Assembly: GCF_019890725.1 (NCBI RefSeq)
Contig: NZ_JAINZZ010000056.1
Location: 1-53,269 of the forward strand
Reading direction: 5' to 3'
From: Actinacidiphila acidipaludis
Lineage (GTDB): Bacteria > Actinomycetota > Actinomycetes > Streptomycetales > Streptomycetaceae
Length of the DNA: 53,269 nt
In this document: positions 33,026 to 40,929 of the stretch, one piece after another
How the letters are laid out: each line of letters begins with the position of its first letter
Numbering within the stretch: position 1 is the first letter of the stretch
Made by a program: the position numbers and the translations under genes
Notes under the pieces: model-generated
Told to the model about the DNA's origin: nothing
The model's database searches: none
The model's input: the letters and a program-made list of their open reading frames with translations, nothing else

Positions 33026-34170
33026 CAGCGGGCGCCGGCGTACACGCGGGGCACCCGGGGGCCGATCCGGGTGACGATCTCGTAGGCGATGGTGCCGCAG
33101 GCCCGGGCCCAGTCCTCGGCGGTCGGCTCGCCGCGGTCGCCGGGACCGAAGAGCACCGCCTCGTCACCGGGGGACGCGGTGTCCCCGCCGAGGTCCACCA
33201 CGAACTGGTCCATCGCCACCCGTCCCGCCACCGTCCGCCACTTCCCGGCCACCAGTACGGGGCCCGCACCGGACGCGTGCCGGGGCACACCGTCTGCGTA
33301 CCCCAGGGGAATCAGCGCAAGCGTGGTCTCGCCGGGAGTGACGTACTGGTGGCCGTAGCTGACGCCGTGTCCGCCGGGCACCCGCTTGACCGAGGCCAGC
33401 CGGCCGGCCAGCGTCATCACCGGGCGCAGCCCGAAGTCCGCCGGCCCTCCGGTCTGCGGCACCGGCGAGATGCCGTACATCGCCACGCCGGGCCGGACCA
33501 GGTCGAAGTGCGCCTCGGGCAGCGTGAGGGTGCCCGGCGAGTTGGCGATGTGCCGCACCTCGGGGGTCAGCCCGGCGTCCTCGGCCTGCGCCACGGCGGT
33601 GCGGAAGACGTCCAGCTCGCGCTCGGTCGACGGGTGGCCGGGCTCGTCGGCGCAGGAGAAGTGCGCCCACACGCCGGTGACCCGGACCAGGCCGTCGCGC
33701 TCGGCCCGCCGGGCGGCCCGCACGAGGTCGGGCCAGTCGGCCGGCTGGGCGCCGTTGCGGCCCAGGCCCGCGTCGATCTTGAGCTGCACACGGGCCTGCC
33801 GGCCGGCGTCCCGGGCGGCGGCCGCCGCCTCGTGCAGCGCCCAGCGCCCGCTGACGGTCACGTCGATGTCGGCCTCGACGCACTCGCGCCAGGGGCCGCC
33901 GGGCGTCCACAGCCAGCACAGCACCCGGCCGCCGAGGCCCGCCGCCCGCAGGGCCAGCGCCTCGTGGGGTGTCGCCGCCCCCAGCCACGTCGCACCGGCC
34001 TCCAGCGCGGCGCGGGCGCACGGCACCATGCCGTGGCCGTAGCCGTCCGCCTTCACCACGGCCATGAACGCGGCGCCGGGGGCCTTCGCCCGCAGTGCCG
34101 TGACGTTCGCCCGCAGTGCCGCCAGGTCGATGCGCGCCCAGGCGCGCGTACAGGTGTCGTTCGCGTCCAC
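33025..34170 (-). CDS. alr: Alanine racemase
   Basis: 381 residues. PLP enzyme converting L-Ala to D-Ala for peptidoglycan. The PLP Lys is K40 in AVVKADGYGHG and the second catalytic base is Tyr in GVSYGHQY; RPGVAMYGISP and GRVAMDQFVVDLG are family motifs. GTG 34170 is preferred because homologues begin near this point; the longer frame to 34299 runs through the divergent promoter region. First gene of alr-hydrolase-tsaE. Confidence 0.95.
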   Translation of the reverse strand: MDANDTCTRAWARIDLAALRANVTALRAKAPGAAFMAVVKADGYGHGMVPCARAALEAGATWLGAATPHEALALRAAGLGGRVLCWLWTPGGPWRECVEADIDVTVSGRWALHEAAAAARDAGRQARVQLKIDAGLGRNGAQPADWPDLVRAARRAERDGLVRVTGVWAHFSCADEPGHPSTERELDVFRTAVAQAEDAGLTPEVRHIANSPGTLTLPEAHFDLVRPGVAMYGISPVPQTGGPADFGLRPVMTLAGRLASVKRVPGGHGVSYGHQYVTPGETTLALIPLGYADGVPRHASGAGPVLVAGKWRTVAGRVAMDQFVVDLGGDTASPGDEAVLFGPGDRGEPTAEDWARACGTIAYEIVTRIGPRVPRVYAGAR

Positions 34171-34246
34171 GTCGTTCCGTTCGCTCGTTCCCGCCCAGTC
34201 TCTCAGGCGAGCGGCGGGAAATCGGCGGTCGGACCGCCGGAAGGTC

Positions 34247-34276
34247 TTGCGCCCGCGATTGATATGCGCGCATACT
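34247..34276 (+). promoter_or_regulatory. Promoter of SRPBCC-marR pair, probably leaderless
   Basis: TTGCGC (34247-34252), 18 bases, then CATACT (34271-34276), followed by seven bases and the ATG at 34284. The spacing to the start codon implies an mRNA that begins at or next to the ATG, and no Shine-Dalgarno is present. Confidence 0.65.
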
Positions 34277-34278
34277 AA
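34259..34278. promoter_or_regulatory. MarR-type palindromic operator
   Basis: TTGATATGCGCGCATACTAA contains a perfect 12-bp palindrome TATGCGCGCATA (34263-34274), and 16 of 20 positions are symmetric. It covers the -10 of the promoter, and the second gene of the pair encodes a MarR protein, so autorepression is likely. Confidence 0.72.
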
Positions 34279-34283
34279 ATGCC

Positions 34284-34802
34284 ATGACGACGATCGCACA
34301 GGCGCATGTGACCTCCTCCGCCTCCCCCGCCGCGTTCTTCGCCCGCTGGGCCGACATGGCCACCTGGCCGCAGTGGAACACCGACACCGCGTGGGTGCGG
34401 CTCGACGGCCCGTTCGCCCAGGGCGCCACTGGCGCGCTGAAACCCAAGGGCGGCCCGAAGGTGCCGTTCGAGGTGGCCGTGCTGGTGCCCGGCCGGGAGT
34501 TCACCGACGTCTCCCGGCTGCCCGGCGCACGGCTGACGTTCCGTCACCTCGTCAGCCGGGACGCGGCGGGCGCCACCCGGGTCGACGTCGAGGTCACCCT
34601 CACCGGGCCGCTGGCCTTCTTCTGGAACCTGCCCCTGGGCAAGGGCATCACGGCGAGCCTCCCGGCCGACCTCGACCGGCTGGCGGCGGCCGCCGCGGAG
34701 CACGAGGCCGGGGCCGGGGCGGGGACCGGAACCGGGGCTGGGGCTGGGGCTGGGGCTGGGGCTGGAGCCGGGACCGAGGCCGGCGCCGGGACCGTGGCGT
34801 GA
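34284..34802 (+). CDS. SRPBCC/START-like protein with Gly-Ala repeat tail
   Basis: 172 residues. Residues 1-140 fit a polyketide cyclase/START-like ligand-binding fold (WADMATWPQWNTD near the start, then an alternating strand pattern and a C-terminal helix with FFWNLPLGKGI). The last 30 residues are Gly, Ala and Thr repeats, partly coded by five GGGGCT units. No catalytic residue is evident. The downstream MarR gene overlaps its stop (GTGA), so it may bind or change the MarR ligand (inference). Confidence 0.82.
   Translation: MTTIAQAHVTSSASPAAFFARWADMATWPQWNTDTAWVRLDGPFAQGATGALKPKGGPKVPFEVAVLVPGREFTDVSRLPGARLTFRHLVSRDAAGATRVDVEVTLTGPLAFFWNLPLGKGITASLPADLDRLAAAAAEHEAGAGAGTGTGAGAGAGAGAGAGTEAGAGTVA
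34734..34763 (+). repeat. GGGGCT hexanucleotide repeat, five perfect units
   Basis: Within the 3' end of the SRPBCC gene; encodes alternating Gly-Ala. Each unit has a G4 run on the sense strand, so G-quadruplexes are possible. Confidence 0.9.
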
Positions 34803-35245
34803 CCGGGCTCTCCACCGGGTTCGGGGCGGCCGAGGAGAGTCCCGGGCTGCTGCTGTGGCAGGTCACCAACCGGTGGCAGGCCGCCCAGCGGGCCGCGCTC
34901 AAGCCGTACGGCCTGACGCACGTGCAGTTCGTCCTGCTGGCGTCGCTGACCTGGCTGGAGGGGATGTCGGACGAGCCGGTCACCCAGCGGGCGCTGGCGG
35001 ACCACGCGGTCACGGACCCCATGATGACGTCACAGGTGCTGCGGGCCCTGGAGGACCGCGGGCTGCTGGTGCGCGGCCCGCACCCGCACGACGCGCGGGC
35101 GCGGGCGCTGACCGCCACCGCGGAGGGCAGGGACCTGGCGAACCGGGCGGTGGCCTCGGTCGAGGCCTGCGACGGGGACTTCTTCGCCGCCCTCGGGGAC
35201 GGCCTCCCCTCCTTCGCCCGGGCACTGCGGACCCTCCGGGGCTGA
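34799..35245 (+). CDS. MarR-family regulator
   Basis: 148 residues. A winged helix-turn-helix covers about 35-115: LTHVQFVLLASLTWLE, then VTQRALADHAVTDPMMTSQVLRALEDRGLLVR (recognition helix) and the wing HPHDARARALTATAEG. GTG 34799 overlaps the SRPBCC stop. The palindrome over the operon promoter is its probable operator. Ligand unknown. Confidence 0.93.
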   Translation: MTGLSTGFGAAEESPGLLLWQVTNRWQAAQRAALKPYGLTHVQFVLLASLTWLEGMSDEPVTQRALADHAVTDPMMTSQVLRALEDRGLLVRGPHPHDARARALTATAEGRDLANRAVASVEACDGDFFAALGDGLPSFARALRTLRG

Positions 35246-35248
35246 GCT

Positions 35249-35293
35249 CGCCCCTGCACTTGGCGACGGCGACCGGCGCCAAGTCCAGGGGCG
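35249..35293. terminator. First of three hairpins after marR
   Basis: 17-bp arms 35249-35265 and 35277-35293 with one mismatch. Confidence 0.8.
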
Positions 35294-35303
35294 TCGGGCC
35301 GCC

Positions 35304-35345
35304 GCGGCGTCCGGCACTCGCCCTGCAGGGAGTGCCGGACGCCGC
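35304..35345. terminator. Second hairpin
   Basis: Perfect 16-bp arms 35304-35319 and 35330-35345 around ten bases. Confidence 0.82.
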
Positions 35346-35359
35346 GGGTCCGGCCGTGC

Positions 35360-35382
35360 GGGCCGGCCCGGAGAGCCGGCCC
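35360..35382. terminator. Third hairpin
   Basis: 8-bp arms 35360-35367 and 35375-35382, just before the stop of the converging S53 peptidase gene. Confidence 0.65.
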
Positions 35383-35387
35383 GGACC

Positions 35388-36746
35388 TCAGTACCGCAGC
35401 GACGCGAGGCCGTCGGGCGAGCCGAGGCCGGTGGGGGCGTCGTAGCCCGGGAGCGCGGCGCACATGGTGCTGCTGGCCGGGCACTCGTGGCCGCTGCCGG
35501 GGATGCTGACACTCGCCCCGCCGGCCACGTCGTCGAGGTGGTCGCGGTGGGTGTACAGCCCCGCGGCACCCTTGACGCCCGCCGCCGGTCCCGCCATCAC
35601 GTACATCGCCGAGACGAGCGGGGTGGCCGCGCTGGTGCCGCCCGCCCGCAGCCAGCCGCCGGGCAGGCCGTCGGCCGGGTCAGGGGTGCTGTCGTACACG
35701 GCGAGCCCGGTGTAGGGATCGGCGTCCGCGGAGATGTCGGCGACGGTCCGCCCGGGGCACGCGGCGTCGTGCTGCCAGGACGGCTTGTCCACGTGCGCCG
35801 AGCAGGCCGCTCCCGCGCCCGAGGGCCGCTGCACCGGGCCCCACGCGGTCTCGGTCCAGCCGCGCGGGGCGTCGCTGCGGCTGAGCGAGGTGCCGCCGAC
35901 CGCGATGACCGAGGTGAGGTCGGCGGGGTAGGGGGCGTCCAGCTGGAAGCCGGAGTCGCCGGACGCGGCGAGGATCGGCACGCCCGGGTGGGCGTACGAG
36001 GCGGCGCTCGCGGGCAGGCCGCCCTTCGCCGTCAGGTCGTTGTCCGTGACCGCGGACTCCGCGGCGCTGTAGCTGTTGGAGACGGCGGCGGCGCCGAGCC
36101 GCACCGCGGTGTCCACGCTCTCCGCGAGCGCCGCCGCGGCGGGCATGTCCCCTTCGACCAGCAGGATGTCGCAGTCGGGACAGGCCGCCGAGACGGCGTC
36201 CACGTCCAGGCTGATCTCCACCGCCCAGCTCGGGTCGGCCTGCGGCAGCGGCGCCGCGTCGCCCCGCTGGTTGACCTTGCGGAAGCAGCCGTTGGCCGTG
36301 GTGCAGGCCGGCAGCCCGTAGGTGGCGCGGTAGACCGCGAGGTCGGCCTCGGCCGTCGGCGCGTCGTAGGCGTCGACGATGGCGACGGTCCGGCCCTTCC
36401 CGGCATGCGCCCGCACGTCGGCCGCGACCGCGTACGCGGACTGGATGTCCGCCGGGCCGTAGCCCGCGGGCAGCGCCGCGCCGCTCCTGGCGGTGAAGGA
36501 CCGCGCCCCCGGCACCGAATGGTCCGGCATCACCTCGGCCTGGCAGGCGAGTTGCCCGGGCGGCGGCGTCGAGCAGACGCTGACCGGCGCGGCGGCGCCG
36601 GCGGTGTCGTCGCCGGCCCCGAAGGACGTGGGCGAGACGGCGGTGACCAGGCCGACGACTGTCCCGGCGACCGCGACCGCGCCGGCCAGCGGCCGGATGA
36701 GGTGGTTCTTCGTCACGGAGGTCTTCGTCACGGAGGTCTTCGTCAC
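35388..36746 (-). CDS. Secreted S53 (sedolisin) family serine-carboxyl peptidase
   Basis: 452 residues from GTG 36746, chosen because AGGAG lies six bases upstream; a GTG at 36782 would overlap the previous stop. A signal peptide (NHLIRPLAGAVAVAG core) is followed by only about 45 residues before the catalytic domain. The S53 residues are visible: Glu177 and Asp181 in AVEISLDVD, Asp264 in ASGDSGF and nucleophile Ser372 in GGTSAATP. The C-terminal GYDAPTGLGSP belongs to the calcium-site region. Classical sedolisins carry a propeptide domain of about 150-190 residues, which is missing here. It is downstream of a large secreted protein, probably in the same transcript. Confidence 0.9.
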   Translation of the reverse strand: MTKTSVTKTSVTKNHLIRPLAGAVAVAGTVVGLVTAVSPTSFGAGDDTAGAAAPVSVCSTPPPGQLACQAEVMPDHSVPGARSFTARSGAALPAGYGPADIQSAYAVAADVRAHAGKGRTVAIVDAYDAPTAEADLAVYRATYGLPACTTANGCFRKVNQRGDAAPLPQADPSWAVEISLDVDAVSAACPDCDILLVEGDMPAAAALAESVDTAVRLGAAAVSNSYSAAESAVTDNDLTAKGGLPASAASYAHPGVPILAASGDSGFQLDAPYPADLTSVIAVGGTSLSRSDAPRGWTETAWGPVQRPSGAGAACSAHVDKPSWQHDAACPGRTVADISADADPYTGLAVYDSTPDPADGLPGGWLRAGGTSAATPLVSAMYVMAGPAAGVKGAAGLYTHRDHLDDVAGGASVSIPGSGHECPASSTMCAALPGYDAPTGLGSPDGLASLRY

Positions 36747-36749
36747 GGA
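36708..36749 (-). repeat. 15-bp tandem repeat containing start codons
   Basis: 2.8 copies of a unit read on the minus strand as GTG ACG AAG ACC TCC at the 5' end of the S53 gene, giving VTKTS repeats. Each unit carries an in-frame GTG, so translation could begin at any of three places. Confidence 0.85.
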
Positions 36750-36778
36750 GGGCTCCTGGGAAGCTGAGGTGGTCACGG

Positions 36779-38764
36779 TCACCGCACCCGGTAGGCGCGC
36801 GGCAGCACCTGGTCGATCCGGTTGCCCCGGCTGTCCCAGGCGGCGAGCCGGAACGAGACGGTGCTGCCGGCCGCGGCGGCCGGGACGGTGTAGGCGGCCC
36901 GGTAGGAGCCGTGGTCACCGGTCACCCGCAGGCTCTGCCAGCTCGTGCCGCCGTCGTACGACACCTGCAGCGAGGCACCGGCCACGGCCGCGGCGGCGGC
37001 GTACTGCTGCCGCGTCACGGTGAGGCCGAGGGTGTGCGGGCCGGGCGTGACCTGGTGCTGGAGGTCGGCGTCGGTGCTGGTCGAGGCGAACAGCAGCGGC
37101 AGCGCGGCGCAGGAGTCCACGGGCCCGGCGCAGTGCACCCGGTCCGGCAGGGCCGCGCCCTTGCCCGGGTCGGCGGTGAAGGTCCAGGTCGTGTCGGTGC
37201 CCGGCGACAGGTCCTGCCCGTTGCGGGCGGTCCGCTGCTCCAGGCGGTAGGTCGCGCGGCCCGCCGGGACGGGGACGCTCGCCTCGAACAGGCCGTCGTC
37301 GCCGGTGGCCAGCAGCGTGCCGTCGCGGGTCAGGCTGACGGAGTTCGTCTCGTCGAAGCCCAGGCCGATCGTGCCGGGCGAGCTGTCGCCGTCGGAGCCG
37401 ATGGCGAAGACCATGGTGTCCGCGCTCGCGCACGCGCCGCAGTAGACGGCCGCGTTGCCGATGTCGAGCTGCACGCTCGGATGCGGGGCGCCGGCCTCCC
37501 AGGTCTCGGACAGCCGGGCGCCGGGGCGGTAGACGGTGTCGGCGCCGGTGAGCGTGTTCGCGGTCTGCTCGTCCTCCACCTGGGTCCGCCAGTTGAGGCC
37601 GGTGGACGAGCCGATGTACTCGGTGCGGACCGTGCCGGGCGTCAGGAACTCGAAGCCGGTGGCGGTCTGCATGCCCGCCGTCGACGCCCACAGCGGCGTC
37701 ACGTTCTCCACCAGCAGGTCGGTGCCGGTGGCCCCGGCGGGCGCGGAGTACGTCCGGGTGACCGTGGCCAGCGACGACTGCGCGACCGAGGCCGGGTACG
37801 AACTCGGCAGGTGGTCGTAGGAGTTGGCGAGGTGGTACGCGTACGGCTGCGTGCCGTCCGGCGAGGCGAGGTCGGTGGTGGTCACCGCGGCGAACCGGCC
37901 GTGACTAACGGGCGCCGTGGTGTTGAGGGTGAGGCCGGACGGCGAGGAGCCCATGTTCTGGATCTGCAGGACCGGGCCGGCGTCGTCGCCGCTCGGCGTG
38001 CCGTCGCTGCGGTACAGGGACAGCTCGGTGTTGGTGAGCGTCGCCGGGCGGGGCGTGGCCGGCACCGGGATCTCGTGCGTGGAGGTGCGGGCGTCCAGCG
38101 TGATGCTGGTGCCGTCGCCGACCGTCACGTCGGGCGCGACGGTGATGTGCGAGGTGTCGACGTACACGGCCGCGTAGTGGCCGGTCGGCACGGCCATCCT
38201 CAGGCTGCCGTTGACCACGCCGAAGAGCTGGTTCGCATAGGTGGTGTGGTCCGCGTCGACGAGGAAGAGCAGCCCCTGGAAGGCGGGCCGCCCCTGGTCG
38301 TTGATCAGGTGCGTGGTCAACCGGCCCATCGTGTAAGGCCGGTGGGCGGCGGCCGCCGCCGCGGGCCGCGCGGCGGGCGCGAGCCAGTCGCCGGCGCAGG
38401 TCCGCGCCGCGAGCGCGGTGGTGTCGTACGCGGCCAGGCTCCTCGTCGCGGCGTGCACGGCGACGTCCTGCGGGACGAGGTACTGGTGGCCCTCGTCGCG
38501 GAAGCCGAGCATCGTCCGGCCGGCGGCCGCGGCCGGGTCGGTGAGGCGGGTGCCGTCGGAGGTGACGGTCGCCTGGAGCCCGCCGGGCAGCGTGACGCGG
38601 CAGTGCGCGGCGGCGGTGTGCGCGGCGGCGGTCGGGGTGAAGGCCGCGGGCGGCGCGCCCTGGGCGTGGGACGCCGGCACGACGAACAGGCCGCAGGCGG
38701 CGGCGAGTCCGAGGGCCAGCAGCGGGCGCCTGCGGTGCCCGGGCAGGGGTATGCGTCGATTCAC
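36779..38764 (-). CDS. Large secreted protein of unknown function
   Basis: 661 residues from GTG 38764, which gives a normal signal peptide (RRRPLLALGLAAACGLFVVP, cut after ASHA); a GTG at 38812 overlapping the upstream small gene is the alternative. Residues about 55-120 (with EGHQYLVPQDVAVHA and YDTTAL) and 148-235 (LTTHLINDQGRPAFQG, then VPTGHYAAVYVD) look like the propeptide-like and C-terminal beta domains that flank the catalytic domain of large Streptomyces subtilases, but no Asp/His/Ser protease motifs are present. The rest is predicted beta-rich, ending in an Ig-like region with YDGGTSWQSL. It lies just upstream of the S53 peptidase. Function unknown. Confidence 0.8.
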   Translation of the reverse strand: MNRRIPLPGHRRRPLLALGLAAACGLFVVPASHAQGAPPAAFTPTAAAHTAAAHCRVTLPGGLQATVTSDGTRLTDPAAAAGRTMLGFRDEGHQYLVPQDVAVHAATRSLAAYDTTALAARTCAGDWLAPAARPAAAAAAHRPYTMGRLTTHLINDQGRPAFQGLLFLVDADHTTYANQLFGVVNGSLRMAVPTGHYAAVYVDTSHITVAPDVTVGDGTSITLDARTSTHEIPVPATPRPATLTNTELSLYRSDGTPSGDDAGPVLQIQNMGSSPSGLTLNTTAPVSHGRFAAVTTTDLASPDGTQPYAYHLANSYDHLPSSYPASVAQSSLATVTRTYSAPAGATGTDLLVENVTPLWASTAGMQTATGFEFLTPGTVRTEYIGSSTGLNWRTQVEDEQTANTLTGADTVYRPGARLSETWEAGAPHPSVQLDIGNAAVYCGACASADTMVFAIGSDGDSSPGTIGLGFDETNSVSLTRDGTLLATGDDGLFEASVPVPAGRATYRLEQRTARNGQDLSPGTDTTWTFTADPGKGAALPDRVHCAGPVDSCAALPLLFASTSTDADLQHQVTPGPHTLGLTVTRQQYAAAAAVAGASLQVSYDGGTSWQSLRVTGDHGSYRAAYTVPAAAAGSTVSFRLAAWDSRGNRIDQVLPRAYRVR

Positions 38765-38808
38765 TGCGGTGGTCGCCTTTCGGTGGTCGGGATCCCGGAG
38801 CGTCCGCT

Positions 38809-38970
38809 TCACACGGGCTCGTAGCCGGTGAAGGGGTCGTCGTCCGGGTCCGTCGGGGGCCGGGTGGCTTCGGGAGGGTTCTGCTCCTCCTCGGACGGCG
38901 CGGGGCCGTCCGGAGGGCGTGGTCCGGCCGGACGCCCGTCGTTCGGGGCGTCCTCACCAGAACGGGTCAC
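38809..38970 (-). CDS. Small acidic Pro-rich protein
   Basis: 53 residues from GTG 38970 (MTRSGEDAPN... ending DDDPFTGYEPV), preceded by CGGAG. Acidic, Pro-rich and probably disordered, with no membrane segment. Its stop overlaps a possible GTG start of the large secreted protein gene (GTGTGA), which supports coupling. Too short for strong coding evidence, but the frame, ribosome site and overlap agree. Confidence 0.5.
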   Translation of the reverse strand: MTRSGEDAPNDGRPAGPRPPDGPAPSEEEQNPPEATRPPTDPDDDPFTGYEPV

Positions 38971-39111
38971 GATGCTGGTCTCCGTTGACTGTCGGGGGAG
39001 GCGGTGCGCGCGACGTGAGTATCGCCACCTCCGCGACTGCGGAGCGATCAGTCACCTGACCTAAAGTTCACCGCCCCGCCGCCTGAAAGCCCCCGGCCCG
39101 GGCCGCGCAGG

Positions 39112-39155
39112 CCCCGCAGGGGCGCGAGGAACCGCGCGACAAGCCACAACGCACC
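39112..39155 (-). repeat. Streptomyces-type intergenic repeat, inverted copy
   Basis: Minus strand contains GGCTTGTCGCGCGGTTCCTC followed by GCGCCCCT, about 86 percent like the block at 11655-11697. It lies in the gap after nnrD. Confidence 0.65.
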
Positions 39156-39224
39156 GTCAGACGCCGACGAGCAGCCCGGGGGGCACCCCGGAAGCCGCAC
39201 AGGGGCACGGGAACCTACCCGAGC

Positions 39225-40664
39225 TCAGGACAGGGCGTTGCGCCACGCAGTGGGCACCGCATCGGCCACGTCCAGCGCCGACAGCGGCCCCTCGGCCAGC
39301 CGCGCGGCCAGCCCGTGCAGATACGCCCCGACGGACGCCGCGTCGACCGGCGCGAGCCCCGCCGCCAGCAGCGACCCGGTGAGCCCGGACAGCACGTCCC
39401 CGCTGCCCGCCGTGGCCAGCCACGGCGTCCCCGTCGCGTTCACCCGTACCGCCCGGCCCTCGTCGGGCCCGGCCACCACCGTGGTGGACCCCTTGAGCAA
39501 GACGGTCGCCCCGAAGCGCCGCGCCAACTCCCGTACCGCGTCGAGGCGTCGGGCCTCGACCTCCTCCCGGGCGCGCCCGAGCAGCGCCGCCGCCTCCCCG
39601 GCGTGAGGGGTCAGCACCGTCGGCGCCTGCCGCCTCCGCAGCGTCTCGGCGTCGAGCAGCCGCAGTCCGTCCGCGTCGACCAGCACCGGCACGTCGGAGG
39701 CCAGCACCTGCTCCACCGCCGTGCGGGCGTCCGCCGTGTCGCCGAGCCCGGGCCCGACCACCCAGGCCTGGACGCGGCCCGCGGCGTGCGGCGGGCCCGC
39801 GGAGACCAGCGTCTCCGGGTGCGCGGCGAGCACCGCGTCCCCGCCCGGCCCCGCGTACCGCACGGCCCCCGCACCCGCGCGCAGCGCACCGGACACGGCG
39901 AGCACCGCCGCGCCGGGGTACCGCTGCGAACCGGCGGCGATGCCCACGACACCCCGCCGGTACTTGTCGCTCTCCCCCGTCGGCCGCGGCAGCAGCGCCG
40001 CGACGTCCGCGTGCTGGAGCGCTTCGAGCGCCGGGGCGCCGAGGTCGGGGCCGAGGCCGATGTCGATGAGCCGCAGCGCGCCGACCGATGCGGCCGCCGG
40101 GTCGACGAGCAGGCCCGGCTTGTACGTGCCGAAGGTGACGGTGACGTCCGCGTGGACGGCCGGGCCCTGCACCTCGCCGGTGTCGGCGTCCACGCCGCTG
40201 GGCAAGTCCACGGCGACGACGGCCGCCCGTGCCTCGTGGGCCGCCTCCGCCAGTGGGACGGCCTCCGGGCGGAGCCCGCCCTTGCCGCCGATGCCGGTGA
40301 TGCCGTCCAGGACGAGGTCGGCGCGGGCGATCGCCGCCGCGCCGTCGCGGGCCTCGACGACCCGGCCGCCGGTGGCCCGCAGCGCGGCCAGCCCCTCCTG
40401 GTGGGCGCGGTCGGGGACGAGCAGCACCGCGGTGGCCTGCGCGCCGCGCCGGGCGAGCCGGGCGGCGGCGTAGAGGGCGTCGCCGCCATTGGAGCCGCTG
40501 CCGGTGAGGACCACGATCCGGGTGCCGTACACCCGGCCGAGGGCGTCCGCGCAGACCGCGGCGAGTCCGGCGGCGGCCCGCTGCATCAGCGCGCCCTCGG
40601 GGAGCCGCGCCATCAGGGCCTGTTCCGCGGCCCGGACGGTCTCGACGGTGTGCCCGTACCTCAT
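39225..40664 (-). CDS. nnrD: Bifunctional NAD(P)HX epimerase/dehydratase
   Basis: 479 residues, fused YjeF_N and YjeF_C domains. The N-terminal half (1-220) is the epimerase, with GSGSNGGDALYAAR-like VLTGSGSNGGDALY and VDLPSGVDADTG. The C-terminal half (about 230-479) is the ADP- or ATP-dependent dehydratase, with PTVLTPHAGEAAALLG and ATAGSGDVLSGLTGSLLA. Together they repair damaged hydrated NAD(P)H. ATG 40664 is the only sensible start. It follows acpS and glmS on the same strand after a repeat-filled gap of 253 bases. Confidence 0.95.
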   Translation of the reverse strand: MRYGHTVETVRAAEQALMARLPEGALMQRAAAGLAAVCADALGRVYGTRIVVLTGSGSNGGDALYAAARLARRGAQATAVLLVPDRAHQEGLAALRATGGRVVEARDGAAAIARADLVLDGITGIGGKGGLRPEAVPLAEAAHEARAAVVAVDLPSGVDADTGEVQGPAVHADVTVTFGTYKPGLLVDPAAASVGALRLIDIGLGPDLGAPALEALQHADVAALLPRPTGESDKYRRGVVGIAAGSQRYPGAAVLAVSGALRAGAGAVRYAGPGGDAVLAAHPETLVSAGPPHAAGRVQAWVVGPGLGDTADARTAVEQVLASDVPVLVDADGLRLLDAETLRRRQAPTVLTPHAGEAAALLGRAREEVEARRLDAVRELARRFGATVLLKGSTTVVAGPDEGRAVRVNATGTPWLATAGSGDVLSGLTGSLLAAGLAPVDAASVGAYLHGLAARLAEGPLSALDVADAVPTAWRNALS

Positions 40665-40750
40665 CGTGATCCTCCCGCGCTCGGTGCGCCCGAGCTTACG
40701 GACGCCGTACCCCCCTTGCCAGGCAGCACAACATCACGTCACCCGCCCCC

Positions 40751-40929
40751 GTCGCGGACGGCCTCTTACCTGACCCGGCCGCTCCGGGAGCCCGAGCGTC
40801 AGCCCTCCGCCTTTTCGGTCGGGCTTCCTCCTCCCTCCCTCCGCGGACGGCCTCTCCCTCCTTGCCCGCCATCGGGCAGGAGGGGCCCATCAGCCGGCCA
40901 CTCCGGGAGCTCGAGCGTCAGCCCTCCGC
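40751..40929 (-). repeat. Dispersed intergenic repeat, tandem 119-bp period, overlapping acpS stop
   Basis: On the minus strand GAGGGCTGACGCTCG occurs twice, 119 bases apart (near 40923 and 40804), with GAGGCCGTCCGCG and GGGAGGAGGAAGCCCG between. The first copy includes the last codons and stop of acpS. Same family as 7803-8056. Confidence 0.82.
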
